21,007 nucleotides of DNA from Frankiaceae bacterium (GTDB lineage: Bacteria; Actinomycetota; Actinomycetes; JAVEEJ01): contig JAVEEJ010000202.1 of NCBI GenBank assembly GCA_030840515.1, positions 1 through 21,007 of the forward strand. The letters run 5' to 3'. This document shows, in pieces, positions 6,686 through 15,462 of the stretch. The notes under the pieces were generated by a model, which was not told the DNA's origin, did not search any database, and saw only the letters and a list, made by a program, of their open reading frames with translations. Numbering within the stretch: the stretch's first letter is position 1; the number at the start of each line of letters is the position of its first letter. The translations under genes were made by a program, and so were the position numbers.

Positions 6686-6753
6686 TGAACCCTGTGAGCC
6701 GGAGCAACGGGTACGCCGGACGCGGCTCGGAGCCGTGGGAGGATCGTCGCCAC

Positions 6754-6827
6754 GCCCTCGTAGCTCAGGTGGATAGAGCGTCCGCCTCCTAAGCGGAAGG
6801 CCACAGGTTCGAGTCCTGTCGGGGGCA
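6754..6827 (+). tRNA. tRNA-Arg (anticodon CCU)
   Basis: The full cloverleaf folds: acceptor GCCCTCG (6754-6760) with CGGGGGC (6820-6826), D-stem GCTC/GAGC, anticodon stem TCCGC (6781-6785) with GCGGA (6793-6797), loop CTCCTAA with anticodon CCT at 6788-6790, and T-arm ACAGG-TTCGAGT-CCTGT. A73 is the discriminator; CCA is not encoded. It reads AGG, a rare codon in such GC-rich genomes. No integrase or clear att repeat is seen next to it. Confidence 0.97.
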
Positions 6828-7092
6828 CAAGAAGGGTTGCAAGCCACAGGTCCGGGCTCTGGGTACCGTTGCAGCCCGCGTCGCCACCGCGCCCAGTGCG
6901 GCATCTGCGTCGTCGGGCAGTACGAACGCCTAGCCGTCAACCAGATAGGGCCAGGTCCGACTGGTCACCAGCCCCGATCTTCTGGGGGATATGACCATTC
7001 TGGCCGTGGCGCCTACTTCGTGCGCCGGCTGCCGCCGACAACTCACGTGTGCCTCGCCGTTTCGGTAAGGCCATCGACGGAGGCCAAAGGGC
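6828..7092. other. Intergenic region between tRNA-Arg and the GGDEF-EAL gene
   Basis: About 265 bases without a supported gene. GGAGG at 7078-7082 serves as ribosome binding site for the ATG at 7093. I looked for a cyclic-di-GMP riboswitch ahead of the GGDEF-EAL gene and found no convincing conserved core. I see no clear promoter or terminator. Confidence 0.4.
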
Positions 7093-10000
7093 ATGGGACG
7101 GCACATTGGACCAAGTTGCCGTGCGTCTGACCTGAGGTTGCGGGTCTTCCTTGGCGGATCCCTGGCCCTGACTTTCGCCTACTTCCTCGTCCCCGGCTGG
7201 CACATGGTGCTGTGGGCGCTTCTCGGCGTGACCAGTGCGGGAGCTGTGTTGGCCGGCGTCCGCGTCCATCGTCCCGACCGGGCCCTGCCCTGGTATCTGC
7301 TCGCCGCCGGGCTGCTCACCTTCGCCGCCGGGGACTTCAGCTTCAACCTCCTCGTCGGGTTGCTTCACGAGGAAAACCCGTTCCCGTCCTTCGCCGACGG
7401 GTTCTACCTCGCCATGTACCCGCTCTGCGCGGCCGCGCTGGCGCTGTTCATCCGCGCGCGCACGCCGGACGCTGACCGCGCCGGACTCATCGACGCGCTC
7501 ATCATCACGGTGGGCCTCGGGCTGCTGTCCTGGGTCTACCTCATTCAACCGACAGTGAGCGGCGGTGGCCTCACGTTGGTCGATACCGCCATCTCCGTTT
7601 CCTACCCTCTGGGTGACGTGCTGCTGTTGGCCATGCTGGCCCGGCTGCTACGTGCCCGTGGACACGGAGCGTCGCTGCTGCTGCTCGCGGCCGCAACGGC
7701 GGGCATGCTCGTCGCCGACGCAAGCTATGGCCTTATCCAGCTCAACGGCGACTCGTGGAAGGTCGGTGGCCCAGTCGACCTGGGCTGGGTCTGCTTCTAC
7801 GTGCTGGTCGGAGCGGCCGCCCTGCACCCATCGATGACCGCGTTGACTCGGCAGGTGCCGGCGCGCGAGGTGGACATCAGCCGTGGGTGGCTCTACGTGA
7901 TCGGCTCGGCCTCACTCATCGCGCCCGGCGACTGGCTGCTGCATTGGGTGCGCGGCGCGCCGCCGGACTCGGGAGCGCATGCGGTCGTCTCCATCGCGCT
8001 GTTCGTCCTGGTCATCAGCAGGATGTCAGGGATCCTGCGTTCACAGCAGGCGAGCAACGTCCGCGAGCGAACCCTGCGGCGGGCGAGCGCGCAGCTCGTG
8101 GCGGCTCAAGACGCGGAACAGATCGCCGCCGCACTCGAAGCCGCACTCCAAGAGTTCGCCGGCGGGATGGCGGTGCGTTCGACTCTGCTGGTGCGGGAGG
8201 GGGCCTTCCTGATCGGTCCAGCGTTCCGCGGGCGCCTCGTGGACATGCCGCTGATGACGGCGGCACTCGCCGGTCCCCATCCTGGGTTCGTCGCTGCCGA
8301 CGTGCTGTCCGAGGTGCGCTTCCCACCGCTGCCGTCCGCTGTCGGCATGGTCGTGCCGTTGCGCCTGTCCAGCGAGCTGCTCGGTGCCCTCGTGTTGGTC
8401 GGCAAGAGGCAGCCGATGTTCGGGCTGCGATCCACCATCGAGACGTTGGGTCTGACGGCGGCGCTCGCCCTGGAGCGCATCGCGTTGGCCCTGGCCGTGC
8501 ACCAAAGGGCGAGCGAGGCGCACTTCCGCTCCCTGATCCAGAACAGCTCCGACATGATCGTCGTGCTGTCCGCGGCTCGAACGATCAGGTATCAAACGCC
8601 ATCAGTTGCGCGCGCTCTCGGGCTCGAGGACGCCGAGCTTGTCGGTGCGAGCCTCGAGCTCATGATCCACCCCGAGGACCGGTCACGGGCGACCGCGGTG
8701 ATTGACCGGCTGCTGGACGAGCCCGATGCGAAGGACGCACATCTCGACGTGCGGCTCTCCCAAGGGGGCGGGGGATGGATCGAGACCGAGGTGATCTGTA
8801 GCAACCTGCTGCGCGACCCCTCTGTCGAAGGTCTCGTGCTGACCTTCCGCGACGTGACGCAACGACGCATGCTGGAACGCGAGATGACCCGGCGTGCCTT
8901 CCATGACGGCCTGACCGGCCTGGCCAACCGAGCCCTGTTCGCCGATCACTTGGAGAACGCGCTCCGGCGAGGTGCACGCAGTGGTGCCCTGTCGGCGCTG
9001 CTCTTCCTTGACCTGGATGACTTCAAGACCATCAACGACAGCCGGGGGCATGCGCTCGGGGATGCGGTGTTGCGACACGTGGGCGGGATTCTCACCAACC
9101 TCGTCCGTTCCGGCGACACGGTTGGACGGCTCGGAGGCGACGAGTTCGCCATCCTCATCGAGGACGCAGGTGACGAGGCGAGGACCACTGAGCTCGCCGA
9201 GCGCCTCCTCGCGGAGATTCGTGAGCCGGTCGACCTCGAAGGCCGGACGGTCTACGCGCAGGCAAGCATCGGCATCGCGACCAGCGAGCACAGCACCGAC
9301 GCGCCCGAGCTGCTGCGCTTCGCCGACCTTGCCCTCTACGAGGCGAAGCGCGCAACCAAGGGCACCTACCGGTACTTCCGCGACGGGCTACGAGCCGAGG
9401 TCGTTGACCGCTCGGAACGACGGGCACGCTTGCAGCAGGCCCTCGATGGTGACCAGTTCCGGCTGCTCTATCAGCCGATCGTGGAACTCGACTCGGGTCA
9501 GCTCGTCGGCATGGAGGCACTGGTGCGCTGGCACGACCCGCTGCGCGGTGTCGTCCCACCCGACGAGTTCATCCCGGACGCGGAGGAGTCCGGAATGATC
9601 GTGCCGCTCGGAACGTGGGTGCTTCGCGAGGCGCTCCGCCAGTGCGGAGCCTGGCAAGCGGCTCACCCCGACGGGCCAGTGATGCGGTTGAGTGTGAACG
9701 TCTCTCCACGCCAGGTGCGGGAGCCAGGGTTCCTTCAACTGGTGGCCGCGATCCTGGAGGAGACGCCGCCCGCGCCATGGACGCTGGTGTTCGAGCTCAC
9801 CGAGAGCCTTCTCATCGAGGATCCAAGAGTGATCGAGGTGCTCGAAGGTCTGCGCCTCCTCGGCATCAAGCTCGCACTCGATGACTTCGGCACGGGCTAC
9901 TCGGCACTCGGCTACCTCCAACGCTTCCCCATCGACATCCTCAAACTGGACAAGTCCTTCATCGATGACCTGCTCGAGTCGACGGACCGTGAGGCACTCG

Positions 10001-10314
10001 TCGAGGCAATCGTCCAACTGGCCGCCAGCCTCGCCCTGCCGCTCGTCGTCGAGGGGATCGAGCTACCAGGCCAGCGCGACCGTCTCTCCGACATGGGCGG
10101 GATGTTCGGTCAGGGCTACCTCTTCGGACGACCGATGGGCGCGGCCGACCTCGAAGCAATGTTCACCCCACAGCAGGACGCGGTCGGTGAGGGCGCGCCG
10201 TCGACCCTGTCCGTTCCGGAGCCGCGCACGGCGTCGCTAGGCGTGGGCTTGTCCCCAAGCGGCGGACCGACCCCGATGCGGGCAGGCAGGCGAGCTAAGC
10301 GGCACGGACTGTGA
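7093..10314 (+). CDS. Membrane PAS-GGDEF-EAL cyclic-di-GMP turnover protein
   Basis: A 1073-residue membrane protein. Residues ~1-320 hold eight or more hydrophobic helices, an uncharacterised MASE-like membrane sensor; ~330-465 is GAF-like; ~476-590 is a PAS domain (HFRSLIQNSSDMIVVLS); then GGDEF (~605-765) and EAL (~782-1025). The cyclase signature is exact (RLGGDEFAI, 681-685 for GGDEF), with an RSGD inhibitory I-site five residues before it. The phosphodiesterase keeps EAL (808-810), SVNVSPRQ, FELTES, DDFGTGYS (930-937), KLDKSF, VEGIE and GQGY, so both activities should be intact. The C-terminal ~45 residues are Pro/Ser/Arg-rich. The last 20 nt overlap the convergent NicO gene. Confidence 0.93.
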   Translation: MGRHIGPSCRASDLRLRVFLGGSLALTFAYFLVPGWHMVLWALLGVTSAGAVLAGVRVHRPDRALPWYLLAAGLLTFAAGDFSFNLLVGLLHEENPFPSFADGFYLAMYPLCAAALALFIRARTPDADRAGLIDALIITVGLGLLSWVYLIQPTVSGGGLTLVDTAISVSYPLGDVLLLAMLARLLRARGHGASLLLLAAATAGMLVADASYGLIQLNGDSWKVGGPVDLGWVCFYVLVGAAALHPSMTALTRQVPAREVDISRGWLYVIGSASLIAPGDWLLHWVRGAPPDSGAHAVVSIALFVLVISRMSGILRSQQASNVRERTLRRASAQLVAAQDAEQIAAALEAALQEFAGGMAVRSTLLVREGAFLIGPAFRGRLVDMPLMTAALAGPHPGFVAADVLSEVRFPPLPSAVGMVVPLRLSSELLGALVLVGKRQPMFGLRSTIETLGLTAALALERIALALAVHQRASEAHFRSLIQNSSDMIVVLSAARTIRYQTPSVARALGLEDAELVGASLELMIHPEDRSRATAVIDRLLDEPDAKDAHLDVRLSQGGGGWIETEVICSNLLRDPSVEGLVLTFRDVTQRRMLEREMTRRAFHDGLTGLANRALFADHLENALRRGARSGALSALLFLDLDDFKTINDSRGHALGDAVLRHVGGILTNLVRSGDTVGRLGGDEFAILIEDAGDEARTTELAERLLAEIREPVDLEGRTVYAQASIGIATSEHSTDAPELLRFADLALYEAKRATKGTYRYFRDGLRAEVVDRSERRARLQQALDGDQFRLLYQPIVELDSGQLVGMEALVRWHDPLRGVVPPDEFIPDAEESGMIVPLGTWVLREALRQCGAWQAAHPDGPVMRLSVNVSPRQVREPGFLQLVAAILEETPPAPWTLVFELTESLLIEDPRVIEVLEGLRLLGIKLALDDFGTGYSALGYLQRFPIDILKLDKSFIDDLLESTDREALVEAIVQLAASLALPLVVEGIELPGQRDRLSDMGGMFGQGYLFGRPMGAADLEAMFTPQQDAVGEGAPSTLSVPEPRTASLGVGLSPSGGPTPMRAGRRAKRHGL

Positions 10315-11830
10315 GTAACGCGCCGACGAGAATCACCGCACCCGCGGCGACGACGGGAAGTGCTCTCGCAAGGCGCTGCGCCATTGGACCTGGCTCGGAG
10401 AAGCGGCGTTGCATGCCGTCACTGGCCCGGACCAGCAGCAGGCCGACCGCCGTGAGCGCACCGGCCATCCCCAGTCCGTAGAGCACGACAAGGACGATGC
10501 CGAGCCACGCGCGGCCGAGCGCGATCGTGCTCAGCAGCACGACAAGCGCGGAAGGGCTCGGAACCAGGCCGCCGGCGACGCCCATGCCGATCAATCCGGT
10601 GCGGCGCGTACGCCGGGGCGTGACGGTGATGTCTGAGGTGTGCGTGCGCTCGAGCAGCGCGACACCGCCGGAGGCAGGCCCGAGGTTGTGGTGGACTGCT
10701 GGCTCGTGCTCGTGAGGGTGCGGATGATCGTGCGGATGGTCATGATCGGAGGGTCCGTGCGAGTGCCCGCCAGGGCCGTGAGTGTGGCCGCGGTCACCCC
10801 CGCGTAGGGCGGAACGCAGCAGCCCCACGCCGACCCCGACCACGATGATCCCGCTGAGCAGCGCGAGCCTGCGCGTCACGACATCCCCGGCCAGAGCTGA
10901 CGACACGGTCAGCGCCAGGCCGAGCAGCAGGACGCCCAGAGTGTGCGTGATGGTGACGGTTGCTCCGACGGTGATGGCATCGCGCACGGAGCCGCGCTTG
11001 CCCGCCAGGTATGCGGCCATGATCGTCTTGCCGTGTCCGGGAAGGGCGGCGTGGCCGGCTCCGAGGAGCAGGGCGAGCAGCCCCGTCAGCAGGATCGAAC
11101 CCACGGTGGCATGGCGCTGGCCGACCAGGCTGGTGAACTTCTTGTCGACGACACCGATGGCCCGAGTGAAGGGGCCAGCCTTGGGGGCGCTGACGAAGGT
11201 GCCGTAGGTCGAGTCGCCGCTGCCGGCCTGCACGTGCAGCCGTGCCTCGCGTACGTCGAGGGGTGACGCCAGCAGATCACCCGGGTAGTGCCGCAGCTCG
11301 TCGCTCACACTCGTCGCGGGAACAGGGGATCGCAGGAGCTCGACGCCGCTACCGACGACGGTGATCTCGTGCCATCCGATGCGGCCTCGACTGGCGTTGT
11401 CGCGCACCACCACCTCCGCCGATGAGATCACGGCGGCGGAGCGCAGTCCGCACTCCAAGCGACCGGTGTCCAGACCACCGGCACCGGGCACGAAGGCGAA
11501 CGTCTCCGAAGTGATGCCCCACCGCAGTGGGGCTCCGCCGACCTCCACGGAGACGTCGCGCTCGACTCTCGCGCACGACGCATGCGCCCACGCGGCTGCC
11601 TCGGTCACGGAGAGGGCCCCGTCCCCGTCGACGTCGATCTCGCCGCGCTGCTGGGCGGTGGGGATCTCCGCTGTGTCGGTGACGACGCGCACGTCCACCG
11701 ACTCGGGCTTGAGGGTCACGCCGAGGTAGTGGTTGACGGTGAAGTTGCCCAGCGGGTGGGCTGACGCGGCCGTCGCCGTGGCGATGACGAGCGCGACAGC
11801 CGCCAGCGCGCCCAGCAGCAGCCTCCTCAC
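10295..11830 (-). CDS. NicO/RcnA-type nickel-cobalt exporter with His-rich loop
   Basis: A 511-residue protein from GTG 11830. Residues 1-24 are a signal peptide (ending ASAHP). A ~210-residue extracytoplasmic domain follows, containing a textbook EF-hand loop D66-V-D68-G-D70-G-A-L-S-V-T-E77. The membrane part begins near 243 and carries the NicO/RcnA signature GHAALPGHGKT (259-269) and AAYLAGKRG. Between two membrane blocks lies a loop of residues 349-381 with about 13 histidines alternating with Asp/Pro/Gly, a typical Ni2+/Co2+/Zn2+-binding stretch. Export of a transition metal is the likely role; the ion is not known. The start overlaps the TPR stop as GTGA, so it is the last gene of a coupled four-gene operon. 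Confidence 0.85.
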   Translation of the reverse strand: MRRLLLGALAAVALVIATATAASAHPLGNFTVNHYLGVTLKPESVDVRVVTDTAEIPTAQQRGEIDVDGDGALSVTEAAAWAHASCARVERDVSVEVGGAPLRWGITSETFAFVPGAGGLDTGRLECGLRSAAVISSAEVVVRDNASRGRIGWHEITVVGSGVELLRSPVPATSVSDELRHYPGDLLASPLDVREARLHVQAGSGDSTYGTFVSAPKAGPFTRAIGVVDKKFTSLVGQRHATVGSILLTGLLALLLGAGHAALPGHGKTIMAAYLAGKRGSVRDAITVGATVTITHTLGVLLLGLALTVSSALAGDVVTRRLALLSGIIVVGVGVGLLRSALRGGDRGHTHGPGGHSHGPSDHDHPHDHPHPHEHEPAVHHNLGPASGGVALLERTHTSDITVTPRRTRRTGLIGMGVAGGLVPSPSALVVLLSTIALGRAWLGIVLVVLYGLGMAGALTAVGLLLVRASDGMQRRFSEPGPMAQRLARALPVVAAGAVILVGALLTVRAA

Positions 11831-13152
11831 GAGGTCAGCTCCGCGAGACGCGCCCGCGCGATCGGTGCCTGGAGCAACGAGAAGTGCGGGTTGATGGCGA
11901 GCGCGAGCCTCAGGTCACGGACTGCTGCAGCCCGTTCTCCGAGAGACGCTTCGATCATGCCGCGGTGGTACGCGAAGCTCGCACTGCGAAAACCGAGCCG
12001 CGCCGCCCGTCGCGCGGCCGCGAGGGCCTCGCGGTCACGGCCGTTCGCGTGCAGCGCCCAGGCCAACGCGTCGTCGATGGCGATGCTGTCGCGCCGGCCT
12101 CGCTCGGCTTGCGCCGTGCGCAGCGCCTGCGATGCGCGGCCGTGGTCGGCGTCGAAGAGTGCGAGCTCGAGGTCGGTGTTGACGCCTTGGCTCCGGAAGA
12201 GCTGCTCCTCGACGCGCACCAACTCGTACTGCCGGCGGGCTGCGTCCGTGTCGCCGGTCGAGGCCAGCAGGTCGCCGTACTCGACCAGGTAACCGGGTTG
12301 GGGCAGCTCCTCGGTCACCGCCTTGTAGGCGGCGAGTGCCGCCGCGGTCTGGCCCTCAGCGGCCAAGACCTTGGCCAGTCCCGCGCGCAGCGGGAGGTAG
12401 GTCGCGTCGGCACGCTGCCCGGCGAGGTAGTGGCTCCGGGCGCCGGCCAGGTCTCCGCTGTTGAAGGCGAGCTCGCCCAAGTAGTAGTCCGCGAACGCCA
12501 TGTCAGATCGGCTGCCGGCTTCGTCCCGCGCCCGCTCGAGGTTCATCCGCGCCAGGGGGATGTTGCCGCGCAGCTCCCAGGTGTAGGAGCCCCGGGCGAG
12601 CGAGCCGGTGTCCGGGCTCAGGTCGAGCATGCGCTGGATCGCGCGGAATGCCTCGTCGTAGCGACCTAGCTCGATGAGCGCGTCGCCCATCACCCCGTAA
12701 ACCGAAGACGCCTGCGGGTCGATCGCGGCCGCCCGCTCGGCGAGGGCGAGCGCGCCCGTGAAGTCGTGGCGGGCGGCAGCGGTCGCTCCCTGGCCGAGCA
12801 GCGCGAGGTAGTTGTCCCGCGGCTGGATGTCGAGGGAGCGCGACAGAGCACCGTCCGCCTTCGGGTAGAAGGAGGGGTCGGCAGTGATCCGCGCCTGCTG
12901 CACGTAGGCGAGCCCGAGCGACGCCCAAGCCGTGTAGTCGTTGGGCAGACGACGAAGCCGATCCTGCAGCGCGGTCAGCTGGCGCTCGCCGTCGTGACGG
13001 CCGTTGTGCGCGTCCGGTGACTGGATCCGCGCTGCTGTCGGTGTGAGCGCCCGGTTGGGCTGCTGCGCTCCGCCGAGGGTCACGAGAGCGAGGCCGGACA
13101 TCAGCACGACCGAACCAGCGATCGTTGACGCACGCGCGCCGGGCAGCCTCAT
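11827..13152 (-). CDS. Exported TPR-repeat protein
   Basis: A 441-residue protein. The ATG at 13152 is chosen because it overlaps the sortase stop by 4 nt (ATGA) and begins a signal/anchor segment (ASTIAGSVVLMSGLALVTLGG); the longer open frame to 13473 is an Arg/Pro-rich shadow of the sortase gene. After a linker, most of the chain is helical TPR-like repeats, for example YTAWASLGLAYVQQARI, SSVYGVMGDALIELGRYDEA, LPLRAGLAKVLAAEGQTAAA and a last repeat EASLGERAAAVRDLRLALAINP. No catalytic motif and no cysteines in the repeat part were noticed. It probably scaffolds protein contacts on the outer face of the membrane, possibly between the DUF4331 protein, the sortase and the NicO exporter; this is inference from operon context. 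Confidence 0.82.
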   Translation of the reverse strand: MRLPGARASTIAGSVVLMSGLALVTLGGAQQPNRALTPTAARIQSPDAHNGRHDGERQLTALQDRLRRLPNDYTAWASLGLAYVQQARITADPSFYPKADGALSRSLDIQPRDNYLALLGQGATAAARHDFTGALALAERAAAIDPQASSVYGVMGDALIELGRYDEAFRAIQRMLDLSPDTGSLARGSYTWELRGNIPLARMNLERARDEAGSRSDMAFADYYLGELAFNSGDLAGARSHYLAGQRADATYLPLRAGLAKVLAAEGQTAAALAAYKAVTEELPQPGYLVEYGDLLASTGDTDAARRQYELVRVEEQLFRSQGVNTDLELALFDADHGRASQALRTAQAERGRRDSIAIDDALAWALHANGRDREALAAARRAARLGFRSASFAYHRGMIEASLGERAAAVRDLRLALAINPHFSLLQAPIARARLAELTS

Positions 13153-13811
13153 GCGGCCACCTCGTGGGCGAAGACGACGACGTTGTCCTTGTAGTGCAGC
13201 CGCCAGAAGCTGTAGCCGCCGCAGGTGATGAGGCGCAAGGTGTGCCGGTCGGTGGCGCCGTAGACCAGCGTCGCGGGAAAGGCGGACTTGTCGTACTGCC
13301 GGACGGCATCGATCACGTAGTGACGCACGACGCGATCGGCTCCTGCGACAGAGACGGCCTCGCCGGGCATCAGGTCGCGGAGGCGGAAGAACAGCGCAGG
13401 CCCGCTGTGGTCGTCGACGTGCCCCACCAGGACCAGCGGCCCATTGCGGTCCAGGCCCGGACCACTCCGCCACCAGCCGGCGGCGCGAAACGACGTGGGC
13501 ACGCCGAGCTCGCCGCCCTGCTCCACGTCCACGGGCGTGACGGACGCGTCGACGCCGATCGCGGGAATCGTCAGCGTCGTCGGTGTGACGCCGCCGAGAC
13601 CGATAGACCGCCCGTGGCCGCGATCGACCGACGGGATGGTGCCGCGGGAGACAGCCGCGAACGCGGGCTGGGTCATGACCCAGGTCCCGAGGGAGACGAG
13701 TACGACGCCCGCCACGATCGCAGCCATGGCGACAGGACGCCGCCGGAGCGTGCCGCGGAGGCCGACCGGGATGTCCCGGCCGACCTCCGCAGCACTGCTG
13801 TGCTTTCTCAC
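13149..13811 (-). CDS. Class F-like sortase with Arg-to-Lys active-site change
   Basis: A 220-residue protein from GTG 13811, which overlaps the DUF4331 stop (GTGA). One N-terminal membrane anchor (PVAMAAIVAGVVLVSLGTWVM, about 26-46) is followed by a sortase beta-barrel: TLTIPAIGVDASVTPV, PLVLVGHVDDHSG with catalytic H131, and LRLITCGG with catalytic C197. The usual class F ending is YRDN followed by hydrophobics, where Arg is catalytic; here it reads YKDNVVVFA, with K208 in that position, while R204 lies four residues earlier in a loop that seems one residue short. Sortases join sorted proteins to the cell wall. The presumed substrate is the DUF4331 protein encoded just upstream, although that has no LPXTG motif. 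Confidence 0.85.
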   Translation of the reverse strand: MRKHSSAAEVGRDIPVGLRGTLRRRPVAMAAIVAGVVLVSLGTWVMTQPAFAAVSRGTIPSVDRGHGRSIGLGGVTPTTLTIPAIGVDASVTPVDVEQGGELGVPTSFRAAGWWRSGPGLDRNGPLVLVGHVDDHSGPALFFRLRDLMPGEAVSVAGADRVVRHYVIDAVRQYDKSAFPATLVYGATDRHTLRLITCGGYSFWRLHYKDNVVVFAHEVAA

Positions 13812-15439
13812 TTGGCGAGCACGCCTGTCCGACGACGGCTGACAGCGCCGAGGCCGAGCATGAGCGATCCCGTCAGCAGCGTGGCCGCACCCAGGAGCAG
13901 GTTGCGGTGCGCTGCCCCGCCGAAGCCAGCCTTGGCTCCAGCCGTCGGGCTCGCGGTGGCGCTGCTGCCGTCACTGCTCGACGTGGTGGCGCCGTTGGCT
14001 GCCGTGCCACCGTTCTCGTTCACCGATGCCTCGTGCGGCAGAGCGAGGTAGGGGAACGTGGTGTCGAACGCGACGTCGTTCTGGTCGACGGCGTCGCCAG
14101 CCTTCAGCGGCTCGACGATCTTGCCGGTCTGGGCTGCACCCTCGACCGCCTGAAGAGCGATGTCGATGACGTCGTCGGTGAGACGGCGGCCGTTGGGGAA
14201 GCCCGCCAAGTCGGCGCCGATGACGCCGAGCCGGTTAGGGCTCGCCGTCGGCGGCACAGCCACGTTGAGGCGCAGCTCCTCGGACGGCACGAAAGCCTTC
14301 GCCTTCACGTCCTTGTTGAGCATCTGCGAGTTCAGGTCTGCCTTGATGGGGCCACAGGCCTTGCAGATGCCGGTGAGGAAGATCTCCACCAGGTCGTTGC
14401 GCGGAGCAGCCGGGGCGGGGATCTTGTAGATGCCCTGGATCAGCTTGGGGACCTCCGGGTCGGTGACCTTCGCCACCACCGGCGCGATGGTGTGGTCAGT
14501 CGCCGGGTTGATCGAGTTGAAGGCGTCCTTGTACTTGACCGGGACGACGACCTCGTTCACCAGCGGGTTGCCGAGGCGTGACACCTGCACGTAGTCGCCG
14601 GAGGCCTTCTCTGCACCCCCGCCGTACACAACGCTGCTCTTGCGGTCCGTCGTACTCCACACCCCGATCACCGGGTTGCGCTTGGAGTCGCCCTTGAGCA
14701 CCAGGTCCTTCGCCGGCACCTGAAGCGCGATGGTGTTGACGTTGTAGCCGTTCAGCGTGTCGTGACCGGCCTCCTTGAGATTCGCCCCGTAGAGCAGGTC
14801 GAACACGCGGAGATCGAGGAAGAACGGGTCGTCTGCTTGGCCGGCGAACGTCGTGCCGCCGCCCGGAAGCGTCTTGATGGCCTCGTCACGGACCTTCTTG
14901 TAGTCCGGGAACGACGCCTTGCCCGTGTCGGACGGCGCCACAACCGCGTTGCTGAGCAGTGTCGTCGTCTTCTTCCCGGCGGTCCTGGTCAGCGTGTAGG
15001 TCTGGGTGAAGTTCAGCGTCTTGTCACTGATCGAGCTGACCGGTCCCGTGTTGTAGAGGAACGTGTCCTGCGTCTTGTAGTGGTTGGTGAAGGTCCACGC
15101 GTAGGTGACGTCCGCATTGCCGTCACCATCGTTGTCGACCTTGATGTTGTAGCGGGCGTTCTCGGCGAACGGGTAGAAGTTCGGACCGCCGTTGGGCTCC
15201 TCGAAGGGGATCCAGTTCGCGATCAGCGTCACGGTGTCGGGCTTGTCCGGGCTGACGAACGCGTAGGTGTCGGTGTTGTCCACCTGCGCAGCCGCGGCTA
15301 CGAGGGGAGCCTCGCGGTGGCTGGAGGCGTTGCCGCTCGCCGGTGCGAGCAGTGCGACACCACTCAACGCGATGAGGGCAGCGCCGCCCGCAGTGAGCGC
15401 GCTGGCGCGCTTCGGTGGACGGTTCGGGGCATCCGGCAT
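13808..15439 (-). CDS. DUF4331 surface protein with sorting-like C-terminal anchor
   Basis: A 543-residue secreted protein from ATG 15439, preceded by GAAGGA as ribosome binding site; the frame extends to 15553 but lacks support there. Residues ~15-37 are a signal peptide, then SSHREAP (39-45), NTDTYAFVSPDKPDTVTLI and GGPNFYPF, all hallmarks of DUF4331. A D102-N-D104-G-D106-G loop (VDNDGDGNAD) looks calcium-binding. C359-x2-C362 (GICKACGP) is the only CxxC. The C-terminus is a Ser/Thr/Gly/Ala spacer, a hydrophobic helix (NLLLGAATLLTGSLMLGLG) and RRR: the layout of a cell-wall sorting signal but without LPXTG. The family has no established function that I know. First gene of the coupled operon DUF4331-sortase-TPR-NicO. 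Confidence 0.88.
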   Translation of the reverse strand: MPDAPNRPPKRASALTAGGAALIALSGVALLAPASGNASSHREAPLVAAAAQVDNTDTYAFVSPDKPDTVTLIANWIPFEEPNGGPNFYPFAENARYNIKVDNDGDGNADVTYAWTFTNHYKTQDTFLYNTGPVSSISDKTLNFTQTYTLTRTAGKKTTTLLSNAVVAPSDTGKASFPDYKKVRDEAIKTLPGGGTTFAGQADDPFFLDLRVFDLLYGANLKEAGHDTLNGYNVNTIALQVPAKDLVLKGDSKRNPVIGVWSTTDRKSSVVYGGGAEKASGDYVQVSRLGNPLVNEVVVPVKYKDAFNSINPATDHTIAPVVAKVTDPEVPKLIQGIYKIPAPAAPRNDLVEIFLTGICKACGPIKADLNSQMLNKDVKAKAFVPSEELRLNVAVPPTASPNRLGVIGADLAGFPNGRRLTDDVIDIALQAVEGAAQTGKIVEPLKAGDAVDQNDVAFDTTFPYLALPHEASVNENGGTAANGATTSSSDGSSATASPTAGAKAGFGGAAHRNLLLGAATLLTGSLMLGLGAVSRRRTGVLAK

Positions 15440-15462
15440 GAGAGGTCCTTCGCAATCGGGGT

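Noticed and set aside
6843..6861. Partial repeat of the tRNA-Arg 3' end (GCCACAGGT and neighbours, 15 of 19 matches) as an att site
   Set aside because: Too imperfect, only about 40 nt away from the tRNA copy, and there is no integrase or mobile gene near it.
6686..6940. Upstream extension of the small acidic minus-strand gene
   Set aside because: It would read through the tRNA gene in antisense and has an Arg/Pro-rich, non-protein-like composition; ATG 6685 is kept.
6960..7092. Cyclic-di-GMP riboswitch ahead of the GGDEF-EAL gene
   Set aside because: Some short GGCC pieces are present, but the conserved three-way core cannot be found.
6837..7130. Plus-strand frame between the tRNA and the GGDEF-EAL gene
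   Set aside because: Starts right after the tRNA, has no ribosome binding site or recognisable motif, and overlaps the real gene start.
10690..10790. Repetitive-looking GTG/CAT stretch as a tandem repeat or CRISPR-like array
   Set aside because: It encodes the His-rich loop of the NicO exporter; there are no regular repeats with spacers.
12766..13020. Plus-strand frame inside the TPR gene
   Set aside because: Complementary shadow in GC-rich sequence, with no motif.
13153..13473. N-terminal extension of the TPR protein
   Set aside because: It is an Arg/Pro-rich shadow of the sortase gene; the ATG at 13152 has the ATGA overlap and a signal segment.
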